From assembly GCA_037042185.1 (NCBI GenBank), contig JAXQJY010000028.1, positions 1,302,001 to 1,366,000 of the forward strand: a stretch of DNA of 64,000 nucleotides. The letters run 5' to 3'. Each line of letters begins with the position of its first letter. Positions within the stretch are counted from its first letter, which is position 1. The notes beneath the pieces were generated by a model. That model was not told the DNA's origin and did not search any database. It saw only the letters and a program-made list of their open reading frames with translations. The position numbers were made by a program, and so were the translations under genes. Below, one piece after another: positions 1 to 12,236 of this stretch. This DNA is from Sordariomycetes sp. S80-01Y. Taxonomy: Eukaryota > Ascomycota > Sordariomycetes.

Positions 1-2398
1 CTGCTGTGCAGCGCTGAATGCTGCGCCAGGCGCAAGGGCGAGAAGTGCAGTGAAGCGAGTCCCGAGGACTGCTACTAAGTACTAATCTAGGTAGGTAACT
101 TACCTGAGGTACGTAGACCAGAGCGAAAGGTGATGCCGGGATCGGACGAATGACGAGACGAGCTCGACGGTGATGGAGCGGGCCGTTGGGGATTGAGCAC
201 CGGCCCTGAACTCGAAGGGCCCGGGTCGAGGGTGTCGGAGCCTGAGGACTCGAGGAGAGACTCGAGGAGAGACTCGGACGTCCAGAGTGGGCCAGAACTT
301 GCCAGGGGACTCACCAACGGTGGAGCCAAGACGGCCGGGAAAAAATAGGGGCCGTAGGCGGGGCGATGAGATCCCTGTGAGTAAGCGTGATGAGCGCCTC
401 GATTGGCTGGTTCCTGGCACATCCTCGCATGAGCCGCAGCCAATCAAGCGCGGTTGTAGACGTCGGCGCTTCGACAGGCGCTTCCATTCGAACGTCGCCC
501 CTCTGCCGCTCCACCTCCACTCAACCTCGAAGCCCAACCACGTCCCCCGAATCCATATCTCTTTTCTCGCAAGCGACTCCAGGAGGTCCCTCGAGGATGA
601 CTCGGGTACCTCGAGCACGACTCGTCCGACTGAGCCGCCTGGATTTGCGGGCTTTTGTGGCCTCTCTGGACCGCGTGAGTGTCAATCACTACAGGGTTGA
701 GGGGGCTGTCCGTTGCAAGCGTCAACGCCAAAGCTCCAAGCTCGTGAATCGTCGACCGCCATGCTCTGCATCACGGTCGTCAGGCACCGGCTCAGGCCTT
801 TTGGTCCTCGGGCCTGGTCTCGCATCCGCGGCCATGCCGTGCGACCGCAACCCCGCGCACGCGAGCCAAGGCCACGCAAGATGCTGCCACGGTAACAGCT
901 TCCCAGGCATGGTCTCGGGCTGCGGTCGTCCACGAGCCGGACAGAACGTACGCATAGAGCAAACGGGCGTTGCCATGATGGCATGCCGTGCATTTCGGAG
1001 GAGCCAGTGGCAGCCAGCCTGCCGGGGTCCTGGAACGAGAAAAGGAACAGAAATCCCATGCGTGCATGGAGCCACGCTGCTGGCTTTCCGAACCAGAAAC
1101 ATTACAGGTCGACAATGACGCACGGGGTCAAACCCGTGATGCGTCTAATTCAGGAGTTGAAGCATCGTCAAGCCGTTGACGGCACTGCCTCATGATTTAA
1201 CGAGAAGGCAGCATCCAAAGATATCGATCCACCTCCGTGTCTGCGATAGTGCATGTACGATGGGTGATTCGTGAGGGGGGACCCTGGGCCATGCACCAAC
1301 CTTGGCTGCTAAGCTTGGCTGCCGGTCCGTATCCGCCCACAAAGTCGTTGGCAGGACGCCGCAGGACGACAGAGACAGGGCTCTAATTTTATGTGCCCCA
1401 GACCGTCGTCCACTGACAGGCCGCTCCTCGACCTTTTAGGCGCCATGCTCTGACTCCAGCCCATGGCCCAGGTCCAGGTCCACTGCCATCACACGCAACC
1501 ACACTGAACTGGCACCCGCATCCACCCACACCTCACACCTCAACCTTCCCAGCGCAGACAGATATTCGTCCTGGACCCCCATTCTCCTTCTTCCTCGTCG
1601 GGTTTTGTTTCTTTTCTGCTGTTACATATCCCGTCCATCGCGGCATCTTGGGCATCAGTACGGTGTTGCGCTTCGGTTCAGCCCTGCTCCCACAAGCCCA
1701 GCAGAGCACTTACACCCCGACCTCGATCCCAACCATCACGACAGCGTCGCCCTATCCTTGCCGCGGGATACCCCAAACCGCTGCATCTACAAGCGCCCGC
1801 CCCACCCATCCCTCTTTCGGGCAATCGCAGCTCCCTGTGTCCATCCACCTGCAAAACCGCCCCGGAGCCCACACCTCCTCTGGCCGCTTCTCCTTACCCT
1901 TCTATTCTGCCGTGTTGCTTTACAGTACGACCTGTCCATGAGATAGCATATCCACCTGCGACCTTTCGAATCACGACGGAAACGCTCGAGTCGATTCGGC
2001 GGTACAGCGGTCGAGAACCGGCCAGCACAGGGCACAGGGCACACACATCGAGCCCACCGTCCGTCCCGCGACAGCTCACCCAGTGACCCGGCCGCATTGA
2101 AACTTGTACGAGCTCAGAAGTGCTTGCAAACGGACGGCACTGCGTATTCATGTGATGGTGGACGGTTGAAAGAAAGCGCAGGTTCCCGACAGAGGTCCCG
2201 GATCGATAGGGATTTTCGTCGACTCCCTTGTAAGAGCCGTGCGACGGCCTTGTGTCGCGTATCACGGGAACCCACCATCGACCGTCGGTGAGCACTGAGA
2301 TCACGAGGGTTTCCCGAAGAGCTGCCTTGCTCTGTCGCTTTCCGATCTAGCAGTACACTTGCCTTCGAGTTGCCACCCCGGGGCCATATCAAGACACC
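1..2398. other. Intergenic / upstream region without a recognised gene
   Basis: No reading frame here resembles a known family. The open frames (for example 387-1118 and 1605-1946 on the plus strand) have low-complexity, arginine/serine-rich translations typical of GC-rich noncoding DNA. A 12-bp unit GACTCGAGGAGA is repeated 2.6 times from 247 to about 277. Pyrimidine-rich tracts around 1480-1620 and 1790-1900 fit a fungal promoter or long 5' leader for the gene starting at 2399. Confidence 0.6.
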
Positions 2399-5300
2399 AT
2401 GTCCGCCTCAGCAGCCTCGTCAAGGAACCGAGCCATCTCAATGGGCTCGGGAAGGTCTGCCGGGTCGCGACCCATGCAAGCACAAGATACTTACACCATG
2501 CCATCCACCGACGACCTCCGCTTCTTCGATCCTTGCGCGGCGACTGGATCCATGTTCCTGTACGCTCAGGGAACATCGATCGTCTGCTGCCACCACGACA
2601 CATTGACTATTGAGCGAAGATTCTCAAGGCACCAGGAAGAAGTCCAATTACTAGCGGTGGATAACCAGAGCGAACGTGGCAGCGGGAGGAATGTCGTCAG
2701 CTACGACGCTGGCCAAACGGCCATTGTGTGGGATCTGATGACAGGCGATGAGCTCACGCGATTTGCCTCCTACGACAACCTTTCTGCAGCCACTTGGATG
2801 CGCAACGGAAACATCGCGTTCGGTATGTACCCGGTTCATCTGCGCCCAGGGCCTCATTTCACTCACTAACCGTCACAGGTAACACTCAAGGCGGCATCAT
2901 GCTCTTCGAGCCGCACACGTCTGAACACATCTCATCGAGAACCCTAGATCAAATAGCAGTCACGGCGCTGTCGCCATCAGCTGACTGTAGAACTTTTGCA
3001 ATTGGGTGAGTCTCAAAGATCGTTGATACCCACATCCCACTGACAGCCAAAGGTATCAAAATGGCACACTTCTCATCGCAACTTTACAGCCTCGCTTCAC
3101 CATTTTACACAATCTTTCAACCTCGCGAGTGCCATCGCCGATTGTTACACTCGCCTGGCATGCCTCGTCTTCGCGGCAAAAATCTGACATGTTGGCCACA
3201 CAGACTCACAGTGGCGACTTGAGGGTTTACAGTGTGGCCAAGTCGTACAACTCAGATGATCCGGCCAAGGTCGTGCGAATCCTCAAGAGGGCTGAAGGGC
3301 AATCAGAAAGTCCCAACTGGATGGGCTGGTCAAAGAACGGACGCGTTATCCAGTTCTCTGACGCGTAAGTTGCCACCGCTACGCGCGCGCTTAGATGGGG
3401 GGGAGTCGTAACTCGCTGACACTCTATGCAGACAAACACTCTCATGGGATGTGAGGACAAAGCATGTCACATCTGACAACATCCCAACATTGGAGCATGT
3501 GAAGGGTCTAGCCGTTTGGGGTCCTGGCGCCAGCCTGTTCACCCTTGGTCCCAACAACACGGTCCAGCAATTCGACCTCAACTCGCCTTCCATCATGGTC
3601 GCAAATGTGCAGCACCCCGCAAACCTCTTACCTCCGTCGCCCCCCAACTCTATCGAGGAGCCAGCCCTCAAGTCTGCTCACTCGACCACCACTATCCAAA
3701 CATCTGAGTCTGAAACCAGCTCCGTCCCAATGGACATGAACGTATCGGAAAGTGACGAAGACCACCTCCCGGCCATCGCTCGCTTCCAACGCCGGCCCTT
3801 GCATCAAGACTCTGGCAACGAGTACGAGTCCGCGAGTCCAGTGTCCAGCCGCAGCGGCATGTCGGCACAGTCACTGTCCTCTGCTGGCTCTGGAACACCA
3901 AGGCACTATCCTGGATCGCTGAGATCCCGTGGATTGAGTGATGGTACCTACATTTCTGCGGGCACCTCCGTCCAAACCTCCACTGTGGGCCGCAACCGTC
4001 AAATGCGTGACCCCCGCGAGCAAGATATCGACAACTACTCCATGGGTTATTCTGTGGGCTCGACAAGCATCGTCTCTGGTTCATCCGCCTCGCGGCCTAG
4101 CCGACACAAGCCCTCTCGCCTGCGCAATGAGGTTCCTCGGAGTCCTGAATCCGATAACAAGGTTCACGATTTGTTCAAGTTCACTCGCACCCGGCTGAGC
4201 GACATTCCCTACAAACACCCCGTCCAAGCCGACAACTCGCGACTGACAAATGACGACCTACGTCGGCAGATGCTGAGCACTATTTTCGGATGGCACAACG
4301 AGGTCGAAGACCTAATCAAGGACGAAATGTCCCGACATCCAAACGGGTCGGCTAATCGCATTCTGCTCGCGAAGTGGTTAGGAGATATGGAGACCGATAT
4401 TATGGCTGCTGCCAGCTCGGAAAACATGACTTCTAGCGACTGGATGTTCCTGGCCTTGAGTGGTTTTGGTGGTCAATCTTCACAAGCCAAACTTGCACGG
4501 ACATACACCCAGCGACTTCTCGAGACCGGCGATGTCCACGTTGCTGTTACGATCATGCTCGGCATGGGGGATCACAATGACGCTATCGAGGTGTACATAT
4601 CTCACAAGCGCTACATGGAGGCTCTTATCCTGACATGCTTGTGCATGCCCAGCGTTTGGGAGCGACAGGCTGCCATCATCCGCAAATGGGGCGAATGGGC
4701 AGTCCAGCACGGCCAACAACAGCTCGCCATCAGATGCTTCGCCTGCACCGACCAGGAGCCCACTGAGATGTGGACATCGCCGTCAGCGACGCAACTCAAC
4801 TTCCAAAGTGTGAACCCTAGCATTCCCGAGGTGTTAAGCCCCCCTCTGTCACCTCCCGGTGTTCAACGTGGACCTCAGCGGAGCATCGCAAAGACGTCTG
4901 CTTTGAAGCTCATCACTTCTTTCGGTGACCAGAGCCAGAAGGCCAAGTTCTACTCTCAGAACGATGACACTCAGACCCCAATTGCCGCGCGCGCAACTCC
5001 AATCGCTGAGTCTGCAGTCTCACCGGGCGGTTCCTACGAAGCCGCGACTGCGTTCCTCCGCCCCTCTAACAACAGCAGATTCAACACGCCGACATCTGCC
5101 AGGGGAAGAGGTCGTTTGCCTTCCATTGGCGAGATTCCGAGCGATCTCAACCGCGATGCGCTCCGAATGCCCCCTCCTCCCACACCCCCTGTCGACAATG
5201 GCCACAGGCGGAGGGTTTCAACGGACTACGATAACATGGCTGCCGGAAAGGCTTTGCAGCGCGCTGCGACCGCAAGCCCCATGATGATGCGTGACCAACA

Positions 5301-7404
5301 AAAGGACCAACCGCCGCCCACGCACAATTTCATGGCCAAGGTTCAGAAAATACAAGCGAACCGCCGCAATGGGTCTCGCGATCGCATTCCCACAGGTCTC
5401 AACTTGGAGCTGCAGCCGCAGCCGATGGCTCAGGCCGAGCCCGATCTCACATCGCCAGACCAGTCCGTTGCTTCATCAACGCGCTACCACTGGCCTTCCA
5501 GGCGACGTGGAGCCGGTTCGGTGGCGAGCTCAGTCACTTCTAACTCCAGCGCTGGACGTAGTTACCGGAGCACGCGTCGCCGCCAGGATGATTACATTCA
5601 TAGCCTGGAGGCAGCCCAGCGTTATCCCAAGAAGAAGAGTGGACGAAGCAGGGAGAGAGGCGCCTCTCGCGGCCGCGGCACCAGCCATAGCCGTGAGAGG
5701 AGGACAAAGTCTCAGGATGCGTCGGAAGACCGTGGAAGAGGTAGCTCTCGAGGGTGGCACAAGCCCAAGCGATCTCCGACCTCGCCCATCCCCATGTCGC
5801 CTGAAGATATTGCCAACCTGAGCACGCCCCGACTCTCCGAGCTGGGTGACCCAACAACTGTTCGTAAGGCGAGCAGCTACAGGACTAAGCCCAAGAGCCG
5901 CAACTCCAGCCGCGGGGGAAGCCACAGCCGACGCCAAAGCCCTGAGGGCAGGTCCCGTCCAACTCTAGCCATCGACACGAGAGGCCGAAGCAAGGGGCGC
6001 GAGGGTGCCTTGCAACGGTCGCCTTCGTCACCTGTTCCGCTTTCCGCAACGGCGCCTCACTACCAAGGATCTGAGGACGAGGAAGACTACCAAAAGGCCG
6101 TCAGGGCTCAGGAGGAATTCCGGGCGAAGCACAATGGGAGCCGTGGGCCTAATTCGCCCATCGTATCCCGCCGTGAGCGCTCAGAGAGTCGCGCAAAAGA
6201 CCTGACCGAGGCCCGCGATATTCTTCCACCTCTGTCCTCGAATTTGCGAGCCACTTCTACCGAGCACGCTGGTGACTTGAGACGGATGAAAGAGGAGAGG
6301 CAGCGCAAGAAAGAACAGGCTGCAAGGGAATTGGAAGAGCGTCGCAAGTCTTTGGCGCAGAGGTCACGTACTCCTTCCATCCCGCAGCCTCAGCAGTCGC
6401 CCGCCTTCCAACGGATTGGCGTTGAGACTTCACAGCTGAACGAGGATCATTTGCCTCCTCGAAGCGCAACCGAGCCTCCAAGGGAGCAGAAGAGCATGTA
6501 CGCTAGGAATGGGCCGCACGTAGGCTTGCCAGCGACACCCAAGGCGATGCGACTTATTCTCGAAACCGACAACCAAGGAGATTACGCAGCACAGGGATCT
6601 GAACAGCCAGCTGTGCCAGCCATTCCGGCGAGTTTTGCTCAGAGGCACTCACCCCCTTCGTCCACCAACAACTCTCCGGATAAGGGCAACGACGAACCGG
6701 CCTCTTTGACACTACTCCCCTCAACTGTGTACCAGCCGCCACCGCGCCCATTCATCCCTCGCAGCATGTCTGCTCCCATCCCCGATGACCCTCCGAACCA
6801 ATACTCCCGCAAGGGTAGCATGGGAGGCATCGACGAAATAATCGGGGCTCCCAAGCGACGCTCTCAGGAGGAACCACCCATGCCGCCACCTCCTCCCCCA
6901 GTGCCAGCTGTCCCGATGCTGAAGGAGCTGCAGCACCTAGCCAAACCACCGCCGCCTCCTCCAGCCCCCATGCCTCATGCCAAACACAACCAGACGTCCG
7001 CTGCCATTGCTTCTGGCATGATTGAGATCGTCATGGACGAAGACGACAACGCCCCTACTGCGGCTCCCAATGACGGCATGGTCCCCGTGATTCCACCCCC
7101 AGCTCCCCCATCCAACAAGGGCAGCCACAGCCGCGGCCGCAGCGGTGGCGAGACTTCCGCCAGCCTCTCTGGCCGTTTCTCCAAGGCCACCGAGCGCCTT
7201 CGCTCCGCTAGTCGCGGACGCAAGGAGGGCTTGCGCGGCAACAGGGGCGCCGAAGCCCCTTACGAAAGCGTGCCGAACCCGCACTACGTCAAGACACCAG
7301 GCCTGCCGCCGGTTTCCTACGATCCGGATGCGATCAGGTCGCCCATTGAGGGTCAGAGATTCTCGCACCTTTCCACGGGCATGCACAAGAGCGAGATGAT
7401 CTGA
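2399..7404 (+). CDS. WD40-repeat protein with Gemin5-like helical domain and long disordered tail
   Basis: I read four exons: 2399-2822, 2879-3005, 3053-3364 and 3432-7404, giving 1611 residues. The splices are GTATGT/CACAG, GTGAGT/AAAG and GTAAGT/GCAG and keep the frame. The start CACCATGTC has a good context. Residues 1 to about 345 are WD40-like (for example TAIVWDLMTGDE, then LSWDVRTKH). Residues about 550-740 form an alpha-helical repeat like the TPR-like region of Gem-associated protein 5, with FGWHNEVEDLIKDEM and LLAKWLGDMETDIM. The rest is disordered: it is RS/RG-rich near 5500-6010, has a short charged coiled coil near residues 1239-1266, and has proline runs near 6880-6970. Fungal members are uncharacterised. 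A scaffold role in RNP assembly or trafficking is inference from architecture alone. Gemin5 itself binds snRNA through WD40 repeats, and that function is not shown here. Confidence 0.85.
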
Positions 7405-8613
7405 TCAAATTTTTGTTGATGCTTTGCATACCACTCCCTTCTCCCTTCCTGGGGTAGCATTGTCGGGCGTTCATGATACCACTTCTCCACCCTCATTGCT
7501 CAAAAATAATATCTTTCATCATACCACTTGGTATTCAGCATCGTCGAGAACTTTTACGTCGGCCCTCTGTGAGGAGGGCGATGGACCTATGATTTCAGAG
7601 GCTTCGCATATATAAGCCAGTGCGCTGGCACTTGTTACCTGCATCTTGCTTTACTTGCTTTTCACATATTTTTGCTCTTGGCAGACTTGCATTCCACCTT
7701 ACGATTCATGACCTGGAAAAGAACTTGGCAGCGAGGAAGCCCTTTTAGCGGCGGCTTGGGGAACTGGGAACCGGGGAGGGAGGGGCATCTGATGGGTTTT
7801 ATTCTACTACAATGCTGCCTCGCGGCAACTTGTTAATTGGTTTTTGTGAACAGCGGAACCAATGAATAGTATATAGTGTGATGAAATGTATCGTCTTCTC
7901 TAAGTACTCTCAAATCTTGTGTCTGTGACCGTAAGCACGAGGCTTGGCTGGTGAGTGGTGAGTGGTGATGGCTTCACATCCGGGGCCATAACAGAGTGGG
8001 CTCCGGAGGGTTCGAATCGCCAACAAACCAACATTGCCACATTTTTTCGCAATCAAAAATAACGCGTGAGCACTGTATCAACACTCACGGATATGCCCAG
8101 CCAAGGACGAACAATATTATCGTCCGTGAAGAGCAAAAAAAAGTCGACAACCCCATCCAACCACTCCACCCCAAATCCCCCCAACGTGCGCCATCCAACC
8201 CGCCACGCGACGGGGGAGAAGTCTCTGCAGAGTGAAACCTCCCTGAAGGGTGAACTCCGCACTGAGGGCGCGCACCAAACATCGCAGGTTACCCATGCGA
8301 GTGGGCGGCCACCGCGGCGTTCGGGCTGGACGCCGTCGGGGGGGATCTGAATGTGTTTGGGTGTGGTCGAGGTTGGAAGTTGTGGGTGTCTTCTACCGTT
8401 GGACCATGACAGTCAAAGTAAAATTCTCAAAATTGGGGCCTATATACCTAGCCACCTGCCATGGCAGGTGGGGCTGGGGACGTCACCGCGACTTGGAGCG
8501 CGCTGAGACACCTCCGACGATGCTGCTCCAACTTCAACTTTCACCAAATTGGCTTTCAAAGCTGCGACTGACGGCCTAGACTTCTACGATGATAATGCGA
8601 TAGCCGCCTCAAC
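7405..8613. other. Intergenic: 3' end of the WD40 gene and promoter of GPI15
   Basis: No supported gene. AT-richer sequence with TATATAAG near 7610 and TGAATAGTATATAG near 7863 fits a 3' UTR and polyadenylation region. The stretch 8030-8600 is the likely promoter of the PIG-H gene. The open frames within it have no family resemblance. Confidence 0.55.
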
Positions 8614-9294
8614 ATGCTCACGACAGCTCCGCGGCTGCGCATACGGCGTCCCTCGCCCACGACGGCCGAATTCACCGTCACGACCCTTCCACCCTCGACC
8701 CTCCGCCTCCGCGTTCTACGTCTGCTCCTCCTCGCGACGCGCATCTCCCTCGCGCTCGCCGCGGTAGTAGCCCTCCATGCGCACTGGGTGAGAAGCTCGT
8801 TCAGCGGAGGTCTGCCCTCTGCTCCCCCGCCGACTTGGTTGTGCGAGGATATGCTCTGGTACGGCCTGGGCACGGTGCACAACTCGAGGCCGGGGCGCCT
8901 GCTGGCCGGGCTGGTGGAAGATGTGCCCATCTCGGTGCTGCTGCCGGGCGCCCTGGCGCTGGCCTACGTCCTGAGCTGGAGGGTTCATTCGTCCGAGTCC
9001 CTTCTCGTCATGAGGGGCCTAGGCGTGCAGACGAGCGAGTCGCCAGGCACGTACCTCGCCAGCTACGCCACGCGCTTCATCCCCACGGAGAAGATTCAGG
9101 ATATCTTTGTCAATGAAGCTTTCCGCGGCTTCGAAGTGCGGTACTATCTCGTCGTTGTGGTGGAAGGTGAGGAGGATGTGGTTGTGGTCTTCCCCGGGCT
9201 GCTGCCCAGGCGGGATATCGTTGAGACTGTTTGGAGGGGAGCCAGGGAATGTTTGTACGAAACGGGCAGGGGAAGCTTTGAGGAAAAGGGATGA
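8614..9294 (+). CDS. GPI15: PIG-H / GPI15 subunit of GPI-GlcNAc transferase
   Basis: This is an intronless 226-residue protein. It is a non-catalytic subunit of the ER GPI-N-acetylglucosaminyltransferase complex, which adds GlcNAc to phosphatidylinositol as the first step of GPI-anchor synthesis. Two hydrophobic segments form the membrane hairpin, at about residues 32-56 (LRLLLLATRISLALAAVVAL) and 104-122 (PISVLLPGALALAYVLSW). They are followed by the conserved PIG-H domain at about 125-210, with SLLVMRGLGVQTS, FIPTEKIQDIFVNEAF and a VVVVFPGLLPRRDI segment. The length matches the family. The gene converges on DEG1, with only 53 bp between the stop codons, so the two transcripts probably overlap at their 3' ends. 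Confidence 0.9.
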   Translation: MLTTAPRLRIRRPSPTTAEFTVTTLPPSTLRLRVLRLLLLATRISLALAAVVALHAHWVRSSFSGGLPSAPPPTWLCEDMLWYGLGTVHNSRPGRLLAGLVEDVPISVLLPGALALAYVLSWRVHSSESLLVMRGLGVQTSESPGTYLASYATRFIPTEKIQDIFVNEAFRGFEVRYYLVVVVEGEEDVVVVFPGLLPRRDIVETVWRGARECLYETGRGSFEEKG

Positions 9295-9347
9295 CACGTT
9301 TCGGCGCAGCATTTGTGTATTTGTCCACCGTCTTCGTCTATTCTGCA

Positions 9348-11090
9348 TCACTCGTCCACGTCATCCTCGGTCGCCTTTCCAAACTTGGCCATCTTGACAT
9401 CCTGCATAGCCTTAAAGTTCTCGAAGCCCTTCTTCTGCGCAAACCGATCCTGCTGCACCGTCACCGGCGCCATCTGCTCCATGTTCATCACACTCACGAA
9501 CCTGCCCGCCGGCCTGGCGCCGTTCCCGCCCTCGAAGCGCTTGACCGAGTACTCGCCCTTCTTTGTCGTGGCTGGCCCTTCTGATTCCTGGCCAGACACG
9601 TCGCGGGCCATGGTGCGCAGGAAGCCGTTCGCCAGGATCTCGTCCATCTTGACCTCCCGCCACAGACGCCAGACCTCGTCCGTTGCGCTCGCCATCGCCG
9701 TCTTCTCCTTGGTGGTATCGTCGTCGACGTGGATCCATTCGAGGTTCTGGGTTGAGCCGTCAAAGGCTACGTGATCGTGATCGACCTCGTTGCCGAACTT
9801 GCAATCCCATAGCACGAGCGGGATCTCATCGGCCATGGTGTACGTCGGTCGTCCTGGCGTCAGTTCTGGGTCGAGGAGCTTGTCAATGATGTCTGGCATT
9901 TCAAGACCCTGTCCGACGTGGAATAGCATGGCTACCATGTGGCGAATCTGGTGCCACAGGAAGGCGTTGCCCCTGACGCGAAAGTAGTACACCTTCGGAT
10001 AGGGCCTTTTCTCGGCGCCCAGCTTTGCTGCTGAGCCTTGGAGATGGGGCAGGACCGTGTCCAAGCCGTCGGCTTCGTAGATGTCCGCCTCCATGATTCG
10101 CCGGACCCAAGACGTGATGTTCTTCTGAGGGTCGACTTTGCAGAAGTTCCGGAAATCCTTGGATCCCTCAAACCTCTTGGCTGCGTCCCGCATCTTCTCG
10201 ATGTCGAGCCATCCTGCATGAGGTTGACCTGTCCCTTGGCTGGCACTCGGGGGGTTGAAGCATGGATTCGTGAAGAAATACCGGTACTCGCGCTCACGGC
10301 AGGAGAAGCGCGCCGAGAAGTCTGGTGGCGGGTGTGGACACCAAGCCAGTATCCGGATGTCCTTTGGCAGGACCCTATTCAGAAGCTTTGTGTAGGCGAG
10401 CTCGTCCTTGATGTCGTCGAAAGGGGGCGGCTCCTGTGGTTCAGCGGGTTCCTCCTCTGCGGCTGGCTTGGGTGGCTCGTTGGGATCGAAAGCCGATGCA
10501 ACGGGCTGCTCTTCACCCTCGGCGGCTTTCTTACCCTTCTTCTTCCTCTTCTGCCGTCCGGGAACTGGCCTCGCGCTCCTCACTGTTATCCCGATGACTT
10601 GGCCAAACGCGCTGACCCCCCTGTCCGTCCTGCCACATTTTGAATAGTCGCAGCTTCCAAAGTCCACAATCTTCTCATCCTTAGGGAATATCAGACACGT
10701 CCTCACAAGGGCCTTGTAAAGCTCCTCCTCCACGCTCGGCAGGCTGCCGCAGGAGGTAAACTCGAAGCCGGAGTAGTTCTTGCCCAGATATGCGAGTTTG
10801 AGAGCGATGAAGCGCGTGTGGTAGTTTGCAGGGTCGATCTTTGCTGATCTCTTGCGGTTGTCGACGTCCCGCGGGAGGGGCTTGGGATGAGGTTTGCGGA
10901 GTTCAATGTCGGCGAGACGCAGGCGTTCGATGAGTTTGTCCTTTGTCCAGCGCTGGTAGTCGTCTGGGGCTGGGGCTTCCATTTTGGTGTTGAGGGCTGG
11001 ATGGCGGGTGGACCGAATTTGAGTGGTGAGGTATGTAACAGGCGTGGGCTTAAAGGGGCAGCGGGGTATGCCGGCCCTGAGTGACCGCAT
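9348..11090 (-). CDS. DEG1: tRNA pseudouridine(38/39) synthase DEG1/PUS3
   Basis: This is an intronless TruA-family enzyme that isomerises U38 and U39 in the anticodon stem of tRNAs. The catalytic aspartate is visible in KCGRTDRGVSAFGQV (about residue 156 from the first ATG). Other family blocks are SCREREYRYFF, FEGSKDFRNFCKVD and GNAFLWHQIRHMVAML. The lysine-rich insert near KRKKKGKK is normal for fungal DEG1. Two starts are possible: the ATG at 11090 (580 residues) or the ATG at 10982 (544 residues, beginning MEAPAPDDYQ). The extra 36 residues are basic with almost no acidic residues and look like a mitochondrial presequence, so both forms may be made. The upstream neighbour is the divergent GTPase gene. 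Confidence 0.92.
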   Translation of the reverse strand: MRSLRAGIPRCPFKPTPVTYLTTQIRSTRHPALNTKMEAPAPDDYQRWTKDKLIERLRLADIELRKPHPKPLPRDVDNRKRSAKIDPANYHTRFIALKLAYLGKNYSGFEFTSCGSLPSVEEELYKALVRTCLIFPKDEKIVDFGSCDYSKCGRTDRGVSAFGQVIGITVRSARPVPGRQKRKKKGKKAAEGEEQPVASAFDPNEPPKPAAEEEPAEPQEPPPFDDIKDELAYTKLLNRVLPKDIRILAWCPHPPPDFSARFSCREREYRYFFTNPCFNPPSASQGTGQPHAGWLDIEKMRDAAKRFEGSKDFRNFCKVDPQKNITSWVRRIMEADIYEADGLDTVLPHLQGSAAKLGAEKRPYPKVYYFRVRGNAFLWHQIRHMVAMLFHVGQGLEMPDIIDKLLDPELTPGRPTYTMADEIPLVLWDCKFGNEVDHDHVAFDGSTQNLEWIHVDDDTTKEKTAMASATDEVWRLWREVKMDEILANGFLRTMARDVSGQESEGPATTKKGEYSVKRFEGGNGARPAGRFVSVMNMEQMAPVTVQQDRFAQKKGFENFKAMQDVKMAKFGKATEDDVDE

Positions 11091-11515
11091 ATATGTATGT
11101 GAGGGTGGTGGAGATCTTGAAGATACTTCTCATGCAGACTTTCAGTGAGTATCCAGCGGACGTTGGAGGTGAAATGTTGGAGATGTGGCGGTGCTGCGGA
11201 CCCGTGGTGGATCAGCCACACTTAGATCGCTTCTGCTTAACCTAGGCAGCTCCTCAGCTGCGGACGGCCCTGGCGTAAAACAATCATCGCAGTAGTTGAA
11301 CAGCTCCAGGCCCTTCTGGAAGAAATTCAAGCTTGTCGAAAGGCTTCTGCGACTTAGAGTGAGCGTGGTGGCGCCCACGCCGGTAAGATAGGCCCTGACA
11401 GCATAGAATTACGGCACGATTGACAGCCACAAGTGAACGGGAGACCCTAAGGTATATAGCGCCAATCTCGCCCGGCTGTCTCTGATACTTGAACTGGTTC
11501 ATACAACATGACACG
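11091..11515. promoter_or_regulatory. Shared upstream region of DEG1 and the Rho-like GTPase
   Basis: This 425-bp gap separates two divergent start codons and must hold both promoters. I see no further gene. An ATG at 11508 lies 8 bp before the GTPase start in another frame and could act as a short upstream start. Confidence 0.5.
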
Positions 11516-12194
11516 ATGGAGGCTCAAGTCATCAAGATACTATTAGTAGGAGACGAAAAGTGTGGAAAGACGACATTTTTATCGTTCGTATCGCCTGTCT
11601 ATCCTCTGCTGTCGTGATTCCTGCTGACAGATTCGCTTCCAGTCGACTGAGCGCGGGCGAAGGAACCAACCCGATAACACTGCTGAGAGATATCGACCAG
11701 CCTTTCATTTTCGAGGTCAAGTTAGGAGAGAAGGACTACCGCCTCGAGTTCTTCGACACATCTTCACCCGACAACTGGCGGACGCTGCAGCCAGATGTCG
11801 TCACGATATGTTTCGACATCAGTCAACGGCTCACCCTCATCCAGATGAAGAGATATGTCCGTATTGCCTTCCCCGAGTTATCCGTGTTCGGACTGACTTT
11901 TAACTTCAGTGGAGCGACGAGATCAAGAGGGCCTTTCCTGAGCGCATCGACGTCCTGCCGATTGTCGTTCTGGGGCTGAAGCGAGATCTGAGGTCTGAAG
12001 ACGATCCAAACGGCATCATATACCCGCACGAGGCATACGCAGCGGCGCAGCAGTTGCGGGCGGATCGGTATATCGAGTGCTCGGCAGTGACGGGAGAGCT
12101 CGTGAAGCTGGCTTTTGAGGATCTCTGCAAGACCGCCATCCAAACCACGACAGCGAGCGGCGGGCAGAGCGAGGCAGGATGCTCGATATTGTGA
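11516..12194 (+). CDS. Atypical Rho-like small GTPase with CAAX tail
   Basis: I read three exons (11516-11583, 11643-11856, 11910-12194) giving 188 residues. The P-loop is GDEKCGKTT. The G3 site is FFDTSSPDN, so the DxxG glycine and the glutamine normally after it are missing. G4 reads VLGLKRDLR and G5 ECSAVTGE, both closest to the Rho family. The C terminus is GCSIL; its last four residues, CSIL, form a CAAX box ending in leucine, which predicts geranylgeranylation and membrane attachment. Both introns have weak donors (GTTCGT and GTCCGT) but good acceptors, and the frame and motifs join across them. Loss of the G3 glycine suggests little GTP hydrolysis, as in Rnd/RhoH-like proteins; that is inference. 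The gene is convergent with RPC9, 42 bp away. Confidence 0.82.
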
Positions 12195-12236
12195 AAAGTT
12201 GATCAGACAGAAGCCGTTGAATATCGAAAAGACGGC

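Noticed and set aside
387-1118. 243-codon open frame at the left edge
   Set aside because: No family resemblance, arginine/serine-rich composition, and overlapping open frames on both strands, as expected for GC-rich noncoding DNA.
8009-8018. GGTTCGAATC, similar to a tRNA T-loop
   Set aside because: The flanking bases cannot form a T stem, and no D arm, anticodon arm or acceptor stem is present.
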